A stretch of DNA of 64,000 nt from Rhizomys pruinosus. Taxonomy: Eukaryota > Chordata > Mammalia > Rodentia > Spalacidae. The stretch covers positions 561,010 to 625,009 of the forward strand of contig VZQC01007120.1 of the NCBI GenBank assembly GCA_009823505.1, given 5' to 3'. Below, piece after piece: positions 1-11,127 of the stretch; the stretch's first letter is position 1; each line of letters opens with the position of its first letter. Made by a program: the position numbers and the translations under genes. The notes beneath the pieces were generated by a model that was not told where the DNA came from, searched no databases, and saw nothing but the letters and a program-made list of their open reading frames with translations.

Positions 1-954
1 AAAAAATAAAACCCAATAAAATGTTGGAGCTAAAGCATGTATATAATTGAAATTATTCCTGTGACCAATAGGTTCTAAGTGATAAATTTTTTTCTAGATC
101 GAGTTATCATTAAAACAGCTAATGATACATATTAGAACAATTCAAGACACTATCATTTAAAAATCCAATAAATCATTATGAATTAAAACTAAGATCATAT
201 TATGAATGTTTCTCTTAATGGTGATTCCACACCTAGAAAGAGCTTGAGGCTCCCATTAAACTGAATCCACCTTTTCTAGTCCATATGGATTGCCTTTTCA
301 ACTAGGGCCTTGCCTGAGTGAATAGTGTTTATTTCTAGAATTAATTAAAAGAAAACTAGCATTGATTCCATCTGCAATTTTTATTTTCGGTGGTTTTGTT
401 TTAGATCTAGAAATACTAAAAAGCTTATTCACATCTGACAGTAGGTGGGGGTTTGTTAAATCAACATTATTTACTTCTCAGAACACCTCCTGAGTTACAG
501 CAATTAGATCTGCTTTTAACTTTGTTTTAAGCAAAGAATTAGAAACCACCTGCTTTCATAAGGGAGTCGTTCCAGTCATTCAAATCATTCTTGCTCAACA
601 ACCTGGAAATCTACCCAGAAGACCTAATTTTAGGGCCCCCAGAAGACTGCCATTTGGCTTTCCTTCTCACATTCAGAGACCCTTTGTTCAACTCACTGAA
701 ATACAGAGTTGGATCTTGCTTTACCATGTGCTTTGGACAGTTTTCATGAAGACATTGAGGGTTATCCAGACCCAATGACAGAGACGGCATCCACAGCAAC
801 TGCCAGCAGGGACTTGCTGCAGGGTATGGACACCATTTTTCACTCAAATAACTGTTTAAATTGTGTGTTTCAAGAACCACCATAAAATTGCTTAGAAATA
901 AATAGTAAAATGATCTTTCCAAAATTATCAAAATCTGAGTTTTCTAGAGAATAA
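1..954. other. No gene seen; AT-rich non-coding sequence
   Basis: No exon, RNA gene or confidently named repeat was recognised here. A short open frame on the minus strand (611-931) is conserved in the second copy only because the whole segment is duplicated. Confidence 0.6.
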
Positions 955-1510
955 ATACAAATGGCCATTAATAGAGGAAAAATGTTCAACATCTTTAGCC
1001 ATCAGGGAAATCCAAATGAAAATCACATTGAGATTCCATGTCATTCCAGTCAGAGTGAATATCATCATCAAGAAAATAAACAAAAAAAAAGAGAATTTAT
1101 GCACACTGCCGGAGATGCTGGAATGCGAACTGTCAGAGACGCTGTAGAAATCAGTAAGGAAACTCCACAAAAGCTAATATTAGAACTACCGCATGGTAAA
1201 TGATACCATTACTGATTGTATAACCAGTGGAATTTAAGTCAGTATATTACAGAGATATCCAAACATACGTATGCATTCCAACACTAGTCTCGATACTCAA
1301 GATATGGAACCAGCTTAGATGACCATCAACACAGAGGGAATATGTGGATGGATAAAGAATATGTGGTAAACAAATAGAATGCAATTTTATTCATCCATAA
1401 AGAAGAAAACTGTGACATTTGCAGGGACATGGAAATGGAGATTATCATGGTAAGAGAAATAAACCAGACTCAAGAATACAGATATCTGTTTATTCTCTTA
1501 TTTGAAATCT
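955..1510 (+). mobile_element. Old L1 fragment, ORF2 3' portion
   Basis: The sequence matches the well-known L1 ORF2 3' region in sense orientation but is heavily mutated. Recognisable stretches include 'catcagggaaatccaaatg', the 'cattccagtcagagtgaat' block, 'atggataaagaatatgtgg' and 'catccataaagaagaaaac', followed by the region encoding the FAGTWKW-like C-terminus. No long reading frame survives. An equivalent copy lies at about 10068-10630. Confidence 0.75.
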
Positions 1511-1547
1511 AGATCATAGAAAGCAGAAGGAAGAGGAAAGAGGGGAC

Positions 1548-2003
1548 TGTGATGGTTAACCTGGTGTCAACTTGACTGGACTAAGGTTTCTGATTGGACC
1601 GCCTCAACCCGGATGCCCACCCCAAAATGTGGGGGTTACCTTCTGCCGGCAGGCAGTATTTAAGGCCACCGCAGCAGGAGCTGGTCCCTTCTTTCTCCTG
1701 CGGCTTGCCTCTCTCACTGGTGAGTTTGTCTTGCTGCTGTGATCAACCTTTCGGATCCCAGCGTGTACTGAGGACCGGCAGATCTCCTGGAATCCATTCG
1801 GGCCTTCAGCATGGATTTGGGACTATGAGACATCCAGCCTTGCGACTGAGCAGTTCCCTGATTCTCTCGGCCTTTCCAGTGTGTGTGCAGCTACTGTTGG
1901 GACTCCTTGAACTCCGACACGTGAGCAAATCCAATAAATGTAATATAGCTACTATATTCGTCCTGTTACTCTCTGTTTCTTTAGAGAACCCTGACTTAAT
2001 ACA
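1548..2003 (+). mobile_element. Solo LTR, MaLR (ORR1/MT-like)
   Basis: The element begins TGTGATGG and ends TAATACA, and is flanked on both sides by the 5-bp direct repeat GGGAC (1543-1547 and 2004-2008). The opening 'gtgtcaacttgactgga' and the end 'agagaaccctgacttaataca' are typical of rodent MaLR LTRs. A polyadenylation signal AATAAA lies near 1937. No internal region is present, so this is a solo LTR left by LTR-LTR recombination. Forward open frames inside it are incidental. The same insertion is present in copy B with the same target repeats. Confidence 0.8.
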
Positions 2004-2008
2004 GGGAC

Positions 2009-3390
2009 TAAAGGGAAGGAGAGGGGGAGAAAGAGAGGGAACAGAGAGGAAAAGACAACTACCACAGGTTTCCTCTGCTCTGTGCAATCTATACACATAC
2101 ACGCGACAGGAGAGTGAGGGAGAAACATTTGAGGGCAGGAAGGGGATCCATAAGAGAAAAGACGAGAGAGCTTAAAGAGGGTGAATGTAAGGAAGGTACA
2201 TGGAGATAGATGAGAAAGAAACAGATGACAATGTCAGGACGAAGCCAGTTATCTTGTATGCCAACTGAAAATTTTAAGTAAAATAAGTAAAAAATGATGA
2301 ACATAATCAGAACCAAACCACAGTCTAGTTAACATTTCTTTTCTAGTATAAAACAAGTATGTACTTGTTGGGTTTTGTTATAAATTGTTACAATACGTCA
2401 CATGTACCCAGGTTATGACTTATGAAATAACTATGTGATGACCCCCTTAGTAAGCCTTTGGAAACTTTCTAGACGTTTAGGTTGTCAGAACCACCTATTA
2501 AGACCACAAATACCTTATCAATTTTACTGGACATAGTAATCCAAGTATTTTATTATATTGAGAAAAAGCAGAGGGTAAAATTGCTAACATACTAAGAAGT
2601 ATGGTATGTGTACACATATTTCTGTTGTTTGCTGTTGTTGTTCTATGAGAAGAGTAAATATGAATGTGGATTATGATGAGAATTGATAATAATTGGGATG
2701 AACCTATCCTCTGATTTAATAAAATTAGTTTTTAAACATTCTCTGGATTAATACATACAAAATTTTGTCAGAAAATTTTACCTCATGCCTTATGAATAGT
2801 CATCTACTTCCTTGAAATTCTAATTACACCATAGCATACAATAAAGTGGAAACGATAATTCTCTTTCTATTCAAAAGTCCATCTTCCTGGACAGTGGCTT
2901 ACCCAGATGATAGGCATGGGCAAGAGCCCTGGGGAAAGCTACCTTGGAACTCAAGGGAAGAAGAATTTAGCCATTGTTTCTCATGAATGGGCCCTGGCTT
3001 CAACCCTGGGCTCTCTACAGTCTTGGCAATCATTTGGGTGTCCTAGAGAGCCAGAGAGGAAAAGCTCACCAAAACTGTGCTCTGCTGTGATGCCTCCAAT
3101 TCAGACCACCCTACTGGTTCACTCACTCAGAGAAGGCTCAAGGCAACCAGCCCAGGCTGCCTCTGCATCAACCTTCAGCCTTGGAATAGTCCTGCTGTCT
3201 GCACAAAGTATGGGGATTACTGATATCATTACCAAGGAACAGAAGGGCTTTGAGTCTTGGACGAGATCATCAAGAAATCAGATTTAGGGTATTGGTAGGT
3301 GAAGATCTGAACCCCTCCTATTGCTAAGGAGTATGCTTTCGAGTCAAGGGTACCCAGGGGAAATGTTACATCTCTACTGCTTTTTCTTTC
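2009..3390. other. No gene seen
   Basis: Non-coding sequence without a repeat I can name. The open frame at 2907-3287 has no recognised domain and is shortened by a one-base indel in copy B, which argues against coding. Confidence 0.55.
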
Positions 3391-3556
3391 TTTTTTTTTT
3401 TTTTTTTTTTTTTTTGTATTTTTGGCAGGGTCTCCTCTTTTAGTACCAGCTGTCCTGGAGCTCACTCTGTAGACCAGGCTGGCCTTGAACTCACAGAGAT
3501 CCACCCAACCTTCTCCTGGTGCTGGGATTAAAGGCGATGCCACCATGCCCGGTAAT
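3391..3556 (-). mobile_element. B1 SINE
   Basis: Antisense B1 (7SL-derived): a long T tract (the A tail read in reverse), then 'gtagaccaggctggccttga' and 'gctgggattaaaggc'. The target 'tctactgctttt' occurs on both sides (about 3373 and 3556), marking a target-site duplication. Several indels distinguish it from copy B. Confidence 0.9.
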
Positions 3557-3577
3557 TCTACTGCTTTTCTTTTTTTT

Positions 3578-3885
3578 CATTAAAAAAAAATTTACTTTTT
3601 ATTTTTTTAACAAAATCATAGAACCCTGTTCACCGCCCATTCCCCCACCCCCGCCAAGCACCTCCATGCAGTTCTTGCCAAACATGATTTTCATCCTCTT
3701 TCTCAGTCTTTCTTCAATATTCTCCATAGAGGAAGTTGACTGTTTTGGAGCAGAAGTTCACTGTTTCAGTCAGTTCTTGATTGCAGTCCTTTCTGTTGTG
3801 TTTGTTGCTGCTGTTATGTTTGTTTCCAAATATGCATTCACGCCCAACTGCTTTGGACAGAAGCTGCTTTTTCTTAAATCAACAT
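3578..3885 (-). mobile_element. L1 3' UTR fragment
   Basis: Antisense L1 3' end. The same sequence, including 'aagttgactgttttg' and 'gcagaagttcactgtttcag', follows ORF2 in the L1 at 35440-36300, which identifies it. It is a severely 5'-truncated insertion with no coding sequence. Confidence 0.8.
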
Positions 3886-4084
3886 TGGAATCCCTATTTC
3901 CCTCCACACTCTAACTTTCTTACTCTAATCCAGAACTCAGCTAACATTCAAGAAACTAGCCAACACTTGCTAAAAGGCCAGGTGTGTCCCATCCTGACAT
4001 AGACAGCAGTCTGAATTGGGGACCTGAAACTGCCTCAGCTCTGAGGAAAAGATGAAATGCCCTAGTCTGGCCATTCTGTGTCAG

Positions 4085-4500
4085 CTTGGTCTTTCCCCAA
4101 ACAAGCTGTGTCTCCGTTTCTGAAGACACAGTACCACAGACTCAGTAACTTACTAAGGAAAGGGGTTTATTTGGCCTCATGTTGTGGTCCAAGAGCCAGA
4201 ACATTCTTCTAGTAATGGCCTTGCTGCTGGCAGAGTCCCCCAAACAGCAGGGAGCGTCACAGTCTAAGAAGCAGGAAGTATGTGAGACATCTAGCCAACC
4301 CGGCCTTTACAGCAGACACACTCCGGGAGCAGTTCATTGGCCCATTGATCCATTAATTGGATGAATGGGTTCATCCGCCCATGAAGGCAGAGCCCTCAAG
4401 AACCTCTAAATGTTCCATGGCCCTACCTCTAACATCTTAGAATATGCATTAAATTCCATCCTGAGTTATGAGTTTTCGCCATAGTGAAATGATAGCAGGC
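4085..4500 (-). mobile_element. Probable MLT/MST-like MaLR LTR
   Basis: The block 'actcagtaacttactaagg' followed by 'ggggtttatttggcc', and the late stretch 'gagttttcgccatagtgaaa', resemble an old eutherian MaLR LTR in antisense. Boundaries are approximate. The short forward open frame at 4179-4364 is not considered coding. Confidence 0.5.
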
Positions 4501-5107
4501 AACTCAAGCAGAAAGACCACACTTCTTCTGCCTAGTGCCTGAAAAGCCTGTCTGCCAAGAAACAGCAGGCTCCAAGCCTGTCAAATTTGACTTTTCTCGT
4601 AAATCATTCACAAATTTTCATCTCCAGTGGTATTTGCTTTCTGTTAATTGAATAATTAGATACAATTAATAACCTCGCACATTACCATAATCCTAACATT
4701 ATAGGTGTCAGGAGGATTATGATTTAATTAGAGGTTAATGTTAGGGGCCCTGGATCAGATGCTTAAGTTAACTAGCTTGTGCTTCTGCCAGCCTGGAAGC
4801 ACGAACCTTTGGGTTCAGTAGCTGGGTTTCTAAGGTCTGGAAAAGCAGATAAGGAAATCCACTTGTTTGTTGGGATTTGGTGATTCAGGAGAGAGCTAAG
4901 AACTTGGCGATGGTGCCTGAGCGGCAACATTTACTGACGATCTCCCTCACATGGATATGTATGCTACTTACTTGGAAGGACTTAAAAGAGTCTCTGACAG
5001 GACCCCTCTTTATACCTGTGGCCAATAGGTAAAATGGGAAGTGAGAGTGACAGTGGCCATCGTCATGGACTGAGTTAAGGAACTTGTGTGCTTTGTGCTA
5101 AAGGTAG
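4501..5107. other. No gene seen
   Basis: Unique-looking sequence, almost identical in copy B (13610-14202). No exon-like or RNA-like structure was recognised. Confidence 0.55.
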
Positions 5108-5328
5108 ACTTTTTTTAAATTTTATTTTTGTAGTGGTATGAATGTACTGTCTGCATGCAGGTTTTGGCACCTTGTGTGAATGCCCGAGGCGGGGGTCAGA
5201 GAGGGCGTCGAAGTTCCCCTGGAACTGGAGTTAAAGATGGTTTTCAGCCGCCATGTGGGTGTGGGGATCGAACGGGTCTTTTGCAGAGCAGTCAGTGCTC
5301 TTAACCGCTAGGCCATCTCCTCCAGCCC
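5108..5328 (-). mobile_element. B2 SINE (no 17-bp duplication), at duplication breakpoint
   Basis: Antisense B2: the pol III B-box region reads 'ggggatcgaacgggtc' and the 5' end 'aggccatctcctccagccc'. In copy B the same B2 is bounded by target repeats AAAGGTAGACTTTT on both sides. Here the left repeat (about 5099-5113) is present, but the right one is replaced by L1 sequence. That places a rearrangement or misjoin exactly at its end. Confidence 0.92.
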
Positions 5329-6418
5329 AAATTTTTTGTATTGTTTTCTTTGTTTCTATTTCATTGATTTCTGCTCTGATTTTTGTTATTTCTTCCTGTC
5401 TGTTGCGTTTAGGGTTCATCTGTTGTTGCCTCTCAAGTGCTTTTAGCTGTAGTGTTAGATCATTCACTTGTGCTCTTTCTGTTTTTCTAATGTAGGCACC
5501 CAGGGCTATAAATTTCCCTCTTAGGACTGCTTTTAAGGTATCCCATAGGTTTTGTTGTGTTGTATTGTCATTGTCATTCAGTTCCAGGAATGTTTTTATT
5601 TCTTTCTTTATCTCTTCCTTGACCCATTCATTATTCAAGAGTGTGTTGTTTAGTCTCCATGTGTTCTTGTAGGCAGGAGGGCTTGTCCTGGTGTTGATGT
5701 TGAGCTTCATTGCACTGTGGTCTGACAGGATGCATGAAATTATTTCAATCTTTTTGTATTTGTAGAGGTTTCTTCTGTGTCCCAGGATGTGGTCGATTTT
5801 GGAGAATGTTCCGTGGGGTGCTGAGTAGAAAGTGTATTCTCTGGTATTAGGATGGAATGTTCGGTAGAGGTCTATGAGGTCCATTTGGTGTATCATATCG
5901 TTCAGTTCAGATGTCTCTCTGTTTATTTTTTGTCCTGTTGACCTATCCAAAGGACTCAGTGGGGTATTGAAATCTCCCACTATGAGTGTACTGGGGTTAG
6001 TCTGTGACTTGTGGTCCTGGAGAATTGTCTTTATAAAGTTTGGTGCACCAGAGTTTGGTGCATATATATTCATAATTGTGAAATCTTCTTGGTGGATTGT
6101 TCCTTTGATGAAAATGTAATGGCCTTCTTTGTCTCTTCTGATTTCTTTTACTTTGAAGTCTATTTTGTCTGATATTAAAATAGCAACACCTGCTTTCCTT
6201 TTGGTGCCATTTGCTTGGAATATTTTTTTCCATCCTTTCACTTTAAGGTGGTGCCTGTCCTTGAAGGTAAGATGCATTTCTTGTAGACAACATATCGATG
6301 GGTTCTGTTTCCTAATCCAATCTCCCAGTCCATATGTTTTGAATGAGGAATTTAGTCCATTAATATTTAAGGTTATGACTGATAGGTCTGTGTTGCTTCC
6401 TTTTGCTTTATTATCCAC
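5329..6418 (-). pseudogene. L1 ORF2 N-terminus, intact endonuclease domain
   Basis: ORF2p nicks target DNA and reverse-transcribes L1 RNA at the nick. Here about the first 365 codons are open, starting at the ATG at 6418. Visible endonuclease (APE-like) motifs in order are NINGLN near residue 18, CLQEMH near 45, NIYAPN near 118, VGDFN near 147, IDHILG near 208 and SDHSAM near 232. All expected catalytic positions (N, E, Y, D, D, H) look present. After about residue 365 the frame runs into antisense B2 sequence for roughly 30 residues and stops at 5231. Reverse transcriptase is absent, so it cannot retrotranspose. The long open frame suggests a fairly young insertion. Confidence 0.88.
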
Positions 6419-6479
6419 TTGCGTTTTGGGTTTAGGTTTCTACTTCTGCAGTTATGCTTTTATTGATTTCTCTTTCTAG

Positions 6480-7235
6480 GTGCCTGGGGATGGTTGCTCC
6501 TTTCTTCTGTCCTTTGAATGGCTTCAATTATTCTCTAAAGTGTTGGTTTTCCAGACATGTATTCTTTCATCTTGTTTATGTCATGGAAGATTTTTCTCTC
6601 TCCTTCAAGTATAATCGATATTTTTGCTGGGTATAGTAACTGGGTTGACATCTGTACTCCTTTAACACTGGGAATGCTTTGCTCCATGTTCTTCTTGCTT
6701 TCATAGTTTGCACTGAGAAGTCAGTTGTAATTCTGATAGGTTTCCTCTTATAGGTCACTTGTTGTTTTTCTCTTGTGGCTTTAAGAATTTTGTCTTTGTT
6801 TTGAGCATCTAGCATTTTAACTATGATATGCTGTGGAGAGTTTCTTTTCTGATCTTGTCTGTTTGGAGTTCTATGTGCTTCTTGTATTTGTATTGGTTTG
6901 TCATTTTTTAGTTTGGGGAAATTTTCATCTGTTATTCTGTTGAAGATATGATCAATACCATTCCCTTAGGAGTTTTCTCCTTCCTCTATTCCTATGGTGC
7001 AGAGGTTTGATCTTTCCATAGTGTCCCACAGTTCCTGGTTGGTCCACTTTTGTGTATTTTTAAATATTTCATAATCTTTACTTGAGGTTTTTAGTTGTTC
7101 TGTGTTATCTTCCAGGTCTGATATTCTTTGTTTTGCTTCCTCCATTATGCTTCTGATGCTTTTTCCATTCCTTTCCATGCCCAGCTTTGTCTCTGTCTTT
7201 TATTGAAGAGTTTAAGCCATTTCTAAATCTTCCTT
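6480..7235 (-). pseudogene. L1 ORF1 C-terminal half, broken
   Basis: ORF1p is the trimeric RNA-binding chaperone of L1. Minus-strand frames at 7178-6966 and 6815-6576 carry the end of the coiled coil (IMEEAKQRISDLEDNTEQLK), the start of the RRM (NQELWDTMERSNLCTIGIEE) and later parts of the RNA-binding region (MLDAQNKDKILKATREKQQV). The frame is interrupted between the pieces, so no full protein is possible. It lies directly upstream of ORF2, as in a normal L1. Confidence 0.82.
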
Positions 7236-7299
7236 CTTCACTGGAGGTAACAAGAGCATAGCACTTATCTTAGTTTCTTTTTGTTTCTTTATTTTCCTT

Positions 7300-7445
7300 T
7301 GGTCTTTTTGAGACAGGGTCTCCCCGTAGCCCCAGCTAGCCTGGAACTCACTCTGTAGATCAGGATGACCTTGAACTCACAAAGATCTGCCTGCCTCTGC
7401 CTCCCAAGTGCTAGGATTAAAGGCATGCGCCACCATGCCTGGCTT
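7300..7445 (-). mobile_element. B1 SINE
   Basis: Antisense B1: 'ttttgagacagggtctcc', 'ctctgtagatcaggatgacc' and 'aggattaaaggcatgcgcca' in order. Confidence 0.92.
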
Positions 7446-7539
7446 ATCTTACTTTCTAAGCACATAATATAAATACTTACTCATTTTACTCTTGCCAAGA
7501 CATTTTTTTCTTTTCTCTGAGATTCTTTTTTAACTTCTT

Positions 7540-7745
7540 AATGTATTTTTTTAGATTTTTGTGTAATGTAATTTGATGGTATTTAAATCCACTCCCCTTT
7601 TACACTTCCCCTTACTGCCCTCTGCCCAATTTAATGTACTCTAGTATACATATAATTAGGCCTATAGAGTCTCATCTGTGTCCCCAAATATCATTCAGTG
7701 TGGGTCCATCTAGTGAAGCCTGGCTAACATCTTACAGAAAACTAT
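7540..7745 (-). mobile_element. Probable old L1 3' UTR
   Basis: The sequence resembles 14650-14880 in this window ('actgccctctgcccaattt', then 'ctgtgtccccaaa'). Both look like an older rodent L1 3' UTR in antisense. Boundaries are uncertain. Confidence 0.45.
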
Positions 7746-8937
7746 CAAACCACTAATTACATAGCTTTGACCACTAATTGATTCTCTATGTCTCAACTTC
7801 ATCATCTCTCAAATAAGAAGCTCATGAAAAGGTTTTATGTTCTTTTCATAGGTATTGCTCAGATGATACCCTACACACCCACTGAAGAGTGGCCTAATTG
7901 AGATGTCTTCCATGTGTTGCATGATTGAAACTAAGAGACTGAAACATCCACTTTTTTCTTTTGTACAAAATAAAGGCAATAACTACAGGACCCCATTTTT
8001 CTCTAATCCTGAAATGGATGGGGGTGTCATCTAATGACTTCAGCTTCCAATACCCCCCACAATATATGTGCCCAGAGAATGAGTCAGAAACTTGAGGCTG
8101 AACCCCCTCCCTCCATCAACACCTTATTGTGGTGAGTCACCAGCACCTGTTAGTTCTACCTGCCAAATGTCTGCCTTGCCACCTCCCTTCCTCCCTGCTG
8201 CCTCTCCTGTCTCACTGCCATCTTCTCATTTCTCAGCTCCTAATTTCTCCAACCCATGCTTCCTGACCCTCCGTCAGAGCTCTCCATGCACTGGTTGGTG
8301 CTTTGTTGCAGCCATGCACACATCTTCCAAAGTGGCCCGCAACACACTGGCTGCTTCAGGTCCCTGGGAACTCTAGCCTCCTCCTCGCTTCTCCCTTGGG
8401 GCCTTTGTGAGTCACCATCTTCCTACTTTCCAGGCTCACTCATGGCCTCGTCCTTCTCTGCATCCATATGCTCCCCAGCATCTAAAATAACCAAATTCAC
8501 TTCAGTGTCCTGGAAGCACTGCTCTCTTCTGGCTCAGTGTCTCTGTGGGCCTCTTCCTACATGCAGTGCATATTCCACTGGCCAGCCTCCAACACTCGGT
8601 TTATGCCTTAGAAGATTTTTTGTCAAATTAGGAAAAAGACTCTCTTATATTTTAAGGTGATTCTTATCTTTTTCACATAAATATATTCTGTAAGATATTA
8701 GAAATGCTGGTATTTTAAAATAAACATTATATCTCTGTAAAATTTATGCAAAGAAAAATAAAGCTTTCTAAAACCTACCATTTTCCATTTAAATCACATG
8801 TGAGCAACCTCCACTCTAGCAGGCAGAAATGTCACCATGTCTTTGTTCCTCTAGAACTCACTTGCATGGTACAGAATTTTATCCTAAGGCCATTGAATTG
8901 AATGTTTTGAAAGTGCTTTATTACCACTCACTCATAA
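7746..8937. other. No gene seen; C/T-rich stretch
   Basis: The part from 8090 to 8620 is C/T-rich and has short overlapping forward frames (8092-8376, 8256-8660) with no recognised domain, no splice-site context I trust and no conservation evidence. I do not call a gene. Confidence 0.5.
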
Positions 8938-8940
8938 AAT

Positions 8941-9090
8941 GCTGGAGCTTGGCACACGCCTTTAATTCCAGCACTTGGGAGGCAGAGTTAGGTGGATCTC
9001 TGTGGGTTCCAGGCCAGCCTGGTCTACAGAGCGAGCTCCAGGACACCACGTACTAAAAGGGAGACCCTGTTTCAAAAATACCAAAAAAAG
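8941..9090 (+). mobile_element. B1 SINE
   Basis: Sense B1: 'cctttaattccagcacttgg', 'ccagcctggtctacagag', then an A-rich tail running into copy B of the duplication. The left edge of the window resembles this tail, consistent with the duplication continuing upstream. Confidence 0.88.
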
Positions 9091-10067
9091 GGTAAAACTG
9101 AAAAGAAAAAAATTAAAAACCACATAAAATGTTGGAGCTAAAGCATGTATATAAATTGAAATTATTTCCTGTGACCAATAGGTTCTAAGTGATAAATTTT
9201 TTTCTAGATCGAGTTATCATTAAAACAGCTAATGATACATATTAGAACAATTCAAGACACTATCATTTAAAAATCCAATAAATCATTATGAATAAAAACT
9301 AAGATCATATTATGAATGTTTCTCTTAATGAGTGATTCAGACACCTAGAAAGAGCTTGAGGCTCCCATTAAACTGAATCCACCTTTTCTAGTCCATATGG
9401 ATTGCCTTTTCAACTAGGGCCTTGCCTGAGTGAATAGTGTTTATTTCTAGAATTAATTAAAAGAAAACTAGCATTGATTCCATCTGCAATTTTTATTTTC
9501 GGTGGTTTTGTTTTAGATCTAGAAATACTAAAAAGCTTATTCACATCTGACAGTAGGTGGGGGTTTGTTAAATCAACATTATTTACTTCTCAGAACACCT
9601 CCTGAGTTACAGCAATTAGATCTGCTTTTAACTTTGTTTTAAGCAAAGAATTAGAAACCACCTGCTTTCATAAGGGAGTCGTTCCAGTCATTCAAATCAT
9701 TCTTGCTCAACAACCTGGAAATCTACCCAGAAGACCTAATTTTAGGGCCCCCAGAAGACTGCCATTTGGCTTTCCTTCTCACATTCAGAGACCCTTTGTT
9801 CAACTCACTGAAATACAGAGTTGGATCTTGCTTTACCATGTGCTTTGGACAGTTTTCATGAAGACATTGAGGGTTATCCAGACCCAATGACAGAGACGGC
9901 ATCCACAGCAACTGCCAGCAGGGACTTGCTGCAGGGTAGGTACACCATTTTTCAACTCAAATAACTGTTTAAATTGTGTGTTTCAAGAACCACCATAAAA
10001 TTGCTTAGAAATAAATAGTAAAATGATCTTTCCAAAATTATCAAAATCTGAGTTTTCTAGAGAATAA

Positions 10068-10630
10068 ATACAAATGGCCATTAAATAGAGGAAAAATGTT
10101 CAACATCTTTAGCCATCAGGGAAATCCAAATGAAAATCACATTGAGATTCCATGTCATTCCAGTCAGAGTGAATATCATCATCAAGAAAATAAACAAAAA
10201 AAAAGAAGAATTTATGCACACTGCCGGAGATGCTGGGAATGCGAACTGTCAGAGACGCTGTAGAAATCAGTAAGGAAACTCCACAAAAGCTAATATTAGA
10301 ACTACCGCATGGTAAATGATACCATTACTGATTGTATAACCAGTGGAATTTAAGTCAGTATATTACAGAGATATCCAAACATACGTATGCATTCCAACAC
10401 TAGTCTCGATACTCAAGATATGGAACCAGCTTAGATGACCATCAACACAGAGGGAATATGTGGATGGATAAAGAATATGTGGTAAACAAATAGAATGCAA
10501 TTTTATTCATCCATAAAGAAGAAAACTGTGACATTTGCAGGGACATGGAAATGGAGATTATCATGGTAAGAGAAATAAACCAGACTCAAGAATACAGATA
10601 TCTGTTTATTCTCTTATTTGAAATCTAGAT
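10068..10630 (+). mobile_element. Old L1 ORF2 fragment (copy B)
   Basis: Partner of 955-1510, differing by small indels only. Confidence 0.75.
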
Positions 10631-10664
10631 CATAGAAAGCAGAAGGAAGAGGAAAGATGGGGAC

Positions 10665-11122
10665 TGTGATGGTTAATCCTGGGTGTCAACTTGACTGGAC
10701 TAAGGGTCTTCTGATTGGACCGCCTCAACCCGGATGGCCCACCCCAAATGTGGGCGTTACCTTCTGCCGGCAGGCAGTATTTAAGGCCACCGCAGCAGGA
10801 GCTGGTCCCTTCTTTTCTCCTGCGGCTTGCCTCTCTCATGTGGTGAGTTTGTCTTGCTGCTGTGATCAACCTTTCGGATCCCAGCGTGTACTGAGACCGG
10901 CAGATCTCCTGGAATCCATTCGGGCCTTCAGCACTGGATTGGGACTACTGAGACATCCAGCCTTACAGACTGAGCAGTTCCCTGGATTCTCTCGGCCTTT
11001 CCAGTGTGGTGCAGCTACTGTTGGACTCCTTGAACTCCGACACGTGAGCAAATCAATAAATTGTATATAGCTATATATTCGTCCTGTTACTTCTGTTTCT
11101 TTAGAGAACCCTGACTAATACA
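10665..11122 (+). mobile_element. Solo MaLR-type LTR (copy B)
   Basis: Partner of 1548-2003, with TGTGATGG at the start, TAATACA at the end and GGGAC repeats at 10660-10664 and 11123-11127. It differs from copy A by an unusually high number of single-base indels. Confidence 0.8.
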
Positions 11123-11127
11123 GGGAC

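Larger units (their letters stand above)
1..5328. repeat. Tandem duplication, copy A (5.3 kb visible)
   Basis: This segment is repeated in the same orientation at 9108-14430, with an offset of about 9,105-9,108 bases. Every element inside it (old L1, solo LTR, B1, L1 3' UTR, MLT-like LTR, B2) recurs in the same order. Differences are mostly one-base indels, many in homopolymers, and few are substitutions. Similarity is already present at base 1, so the copy probably extends left of the window. It stops abruptly at the end of a B2 element, where L1 sequence begins. Confidence 0.92.
5329..7240 (-). mobile_element. Truncated L1 retrotransposon (ORF1 end + ORF2 start)
   Basis: On the minus strand this runs from the middle of ORF1 (about 7240) through the inter-ORF gap to about codon 365 of ORF2, where it is cut at the B2 junction. 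The 5' UTR, the ORF1 beginning, the reverse transcriptase and the 3' UTR are all missing. The 5' end is a usual L1 truncation. The 3' end is not, because there is no A tail; it coincides with the duplication breakpoint. Confidence 0.9.

Noticed and set aside
1594..2175. A 193-codon forward gene
   Set aside because: It coincides with a solo LTR, and the matching frame in copy B is broken by indels.
8092..8660. A proline/serine-rich gene
   Set aside because: Overlapping frames in C/T-rich DNA with biased composition. Nothing else supports coding.
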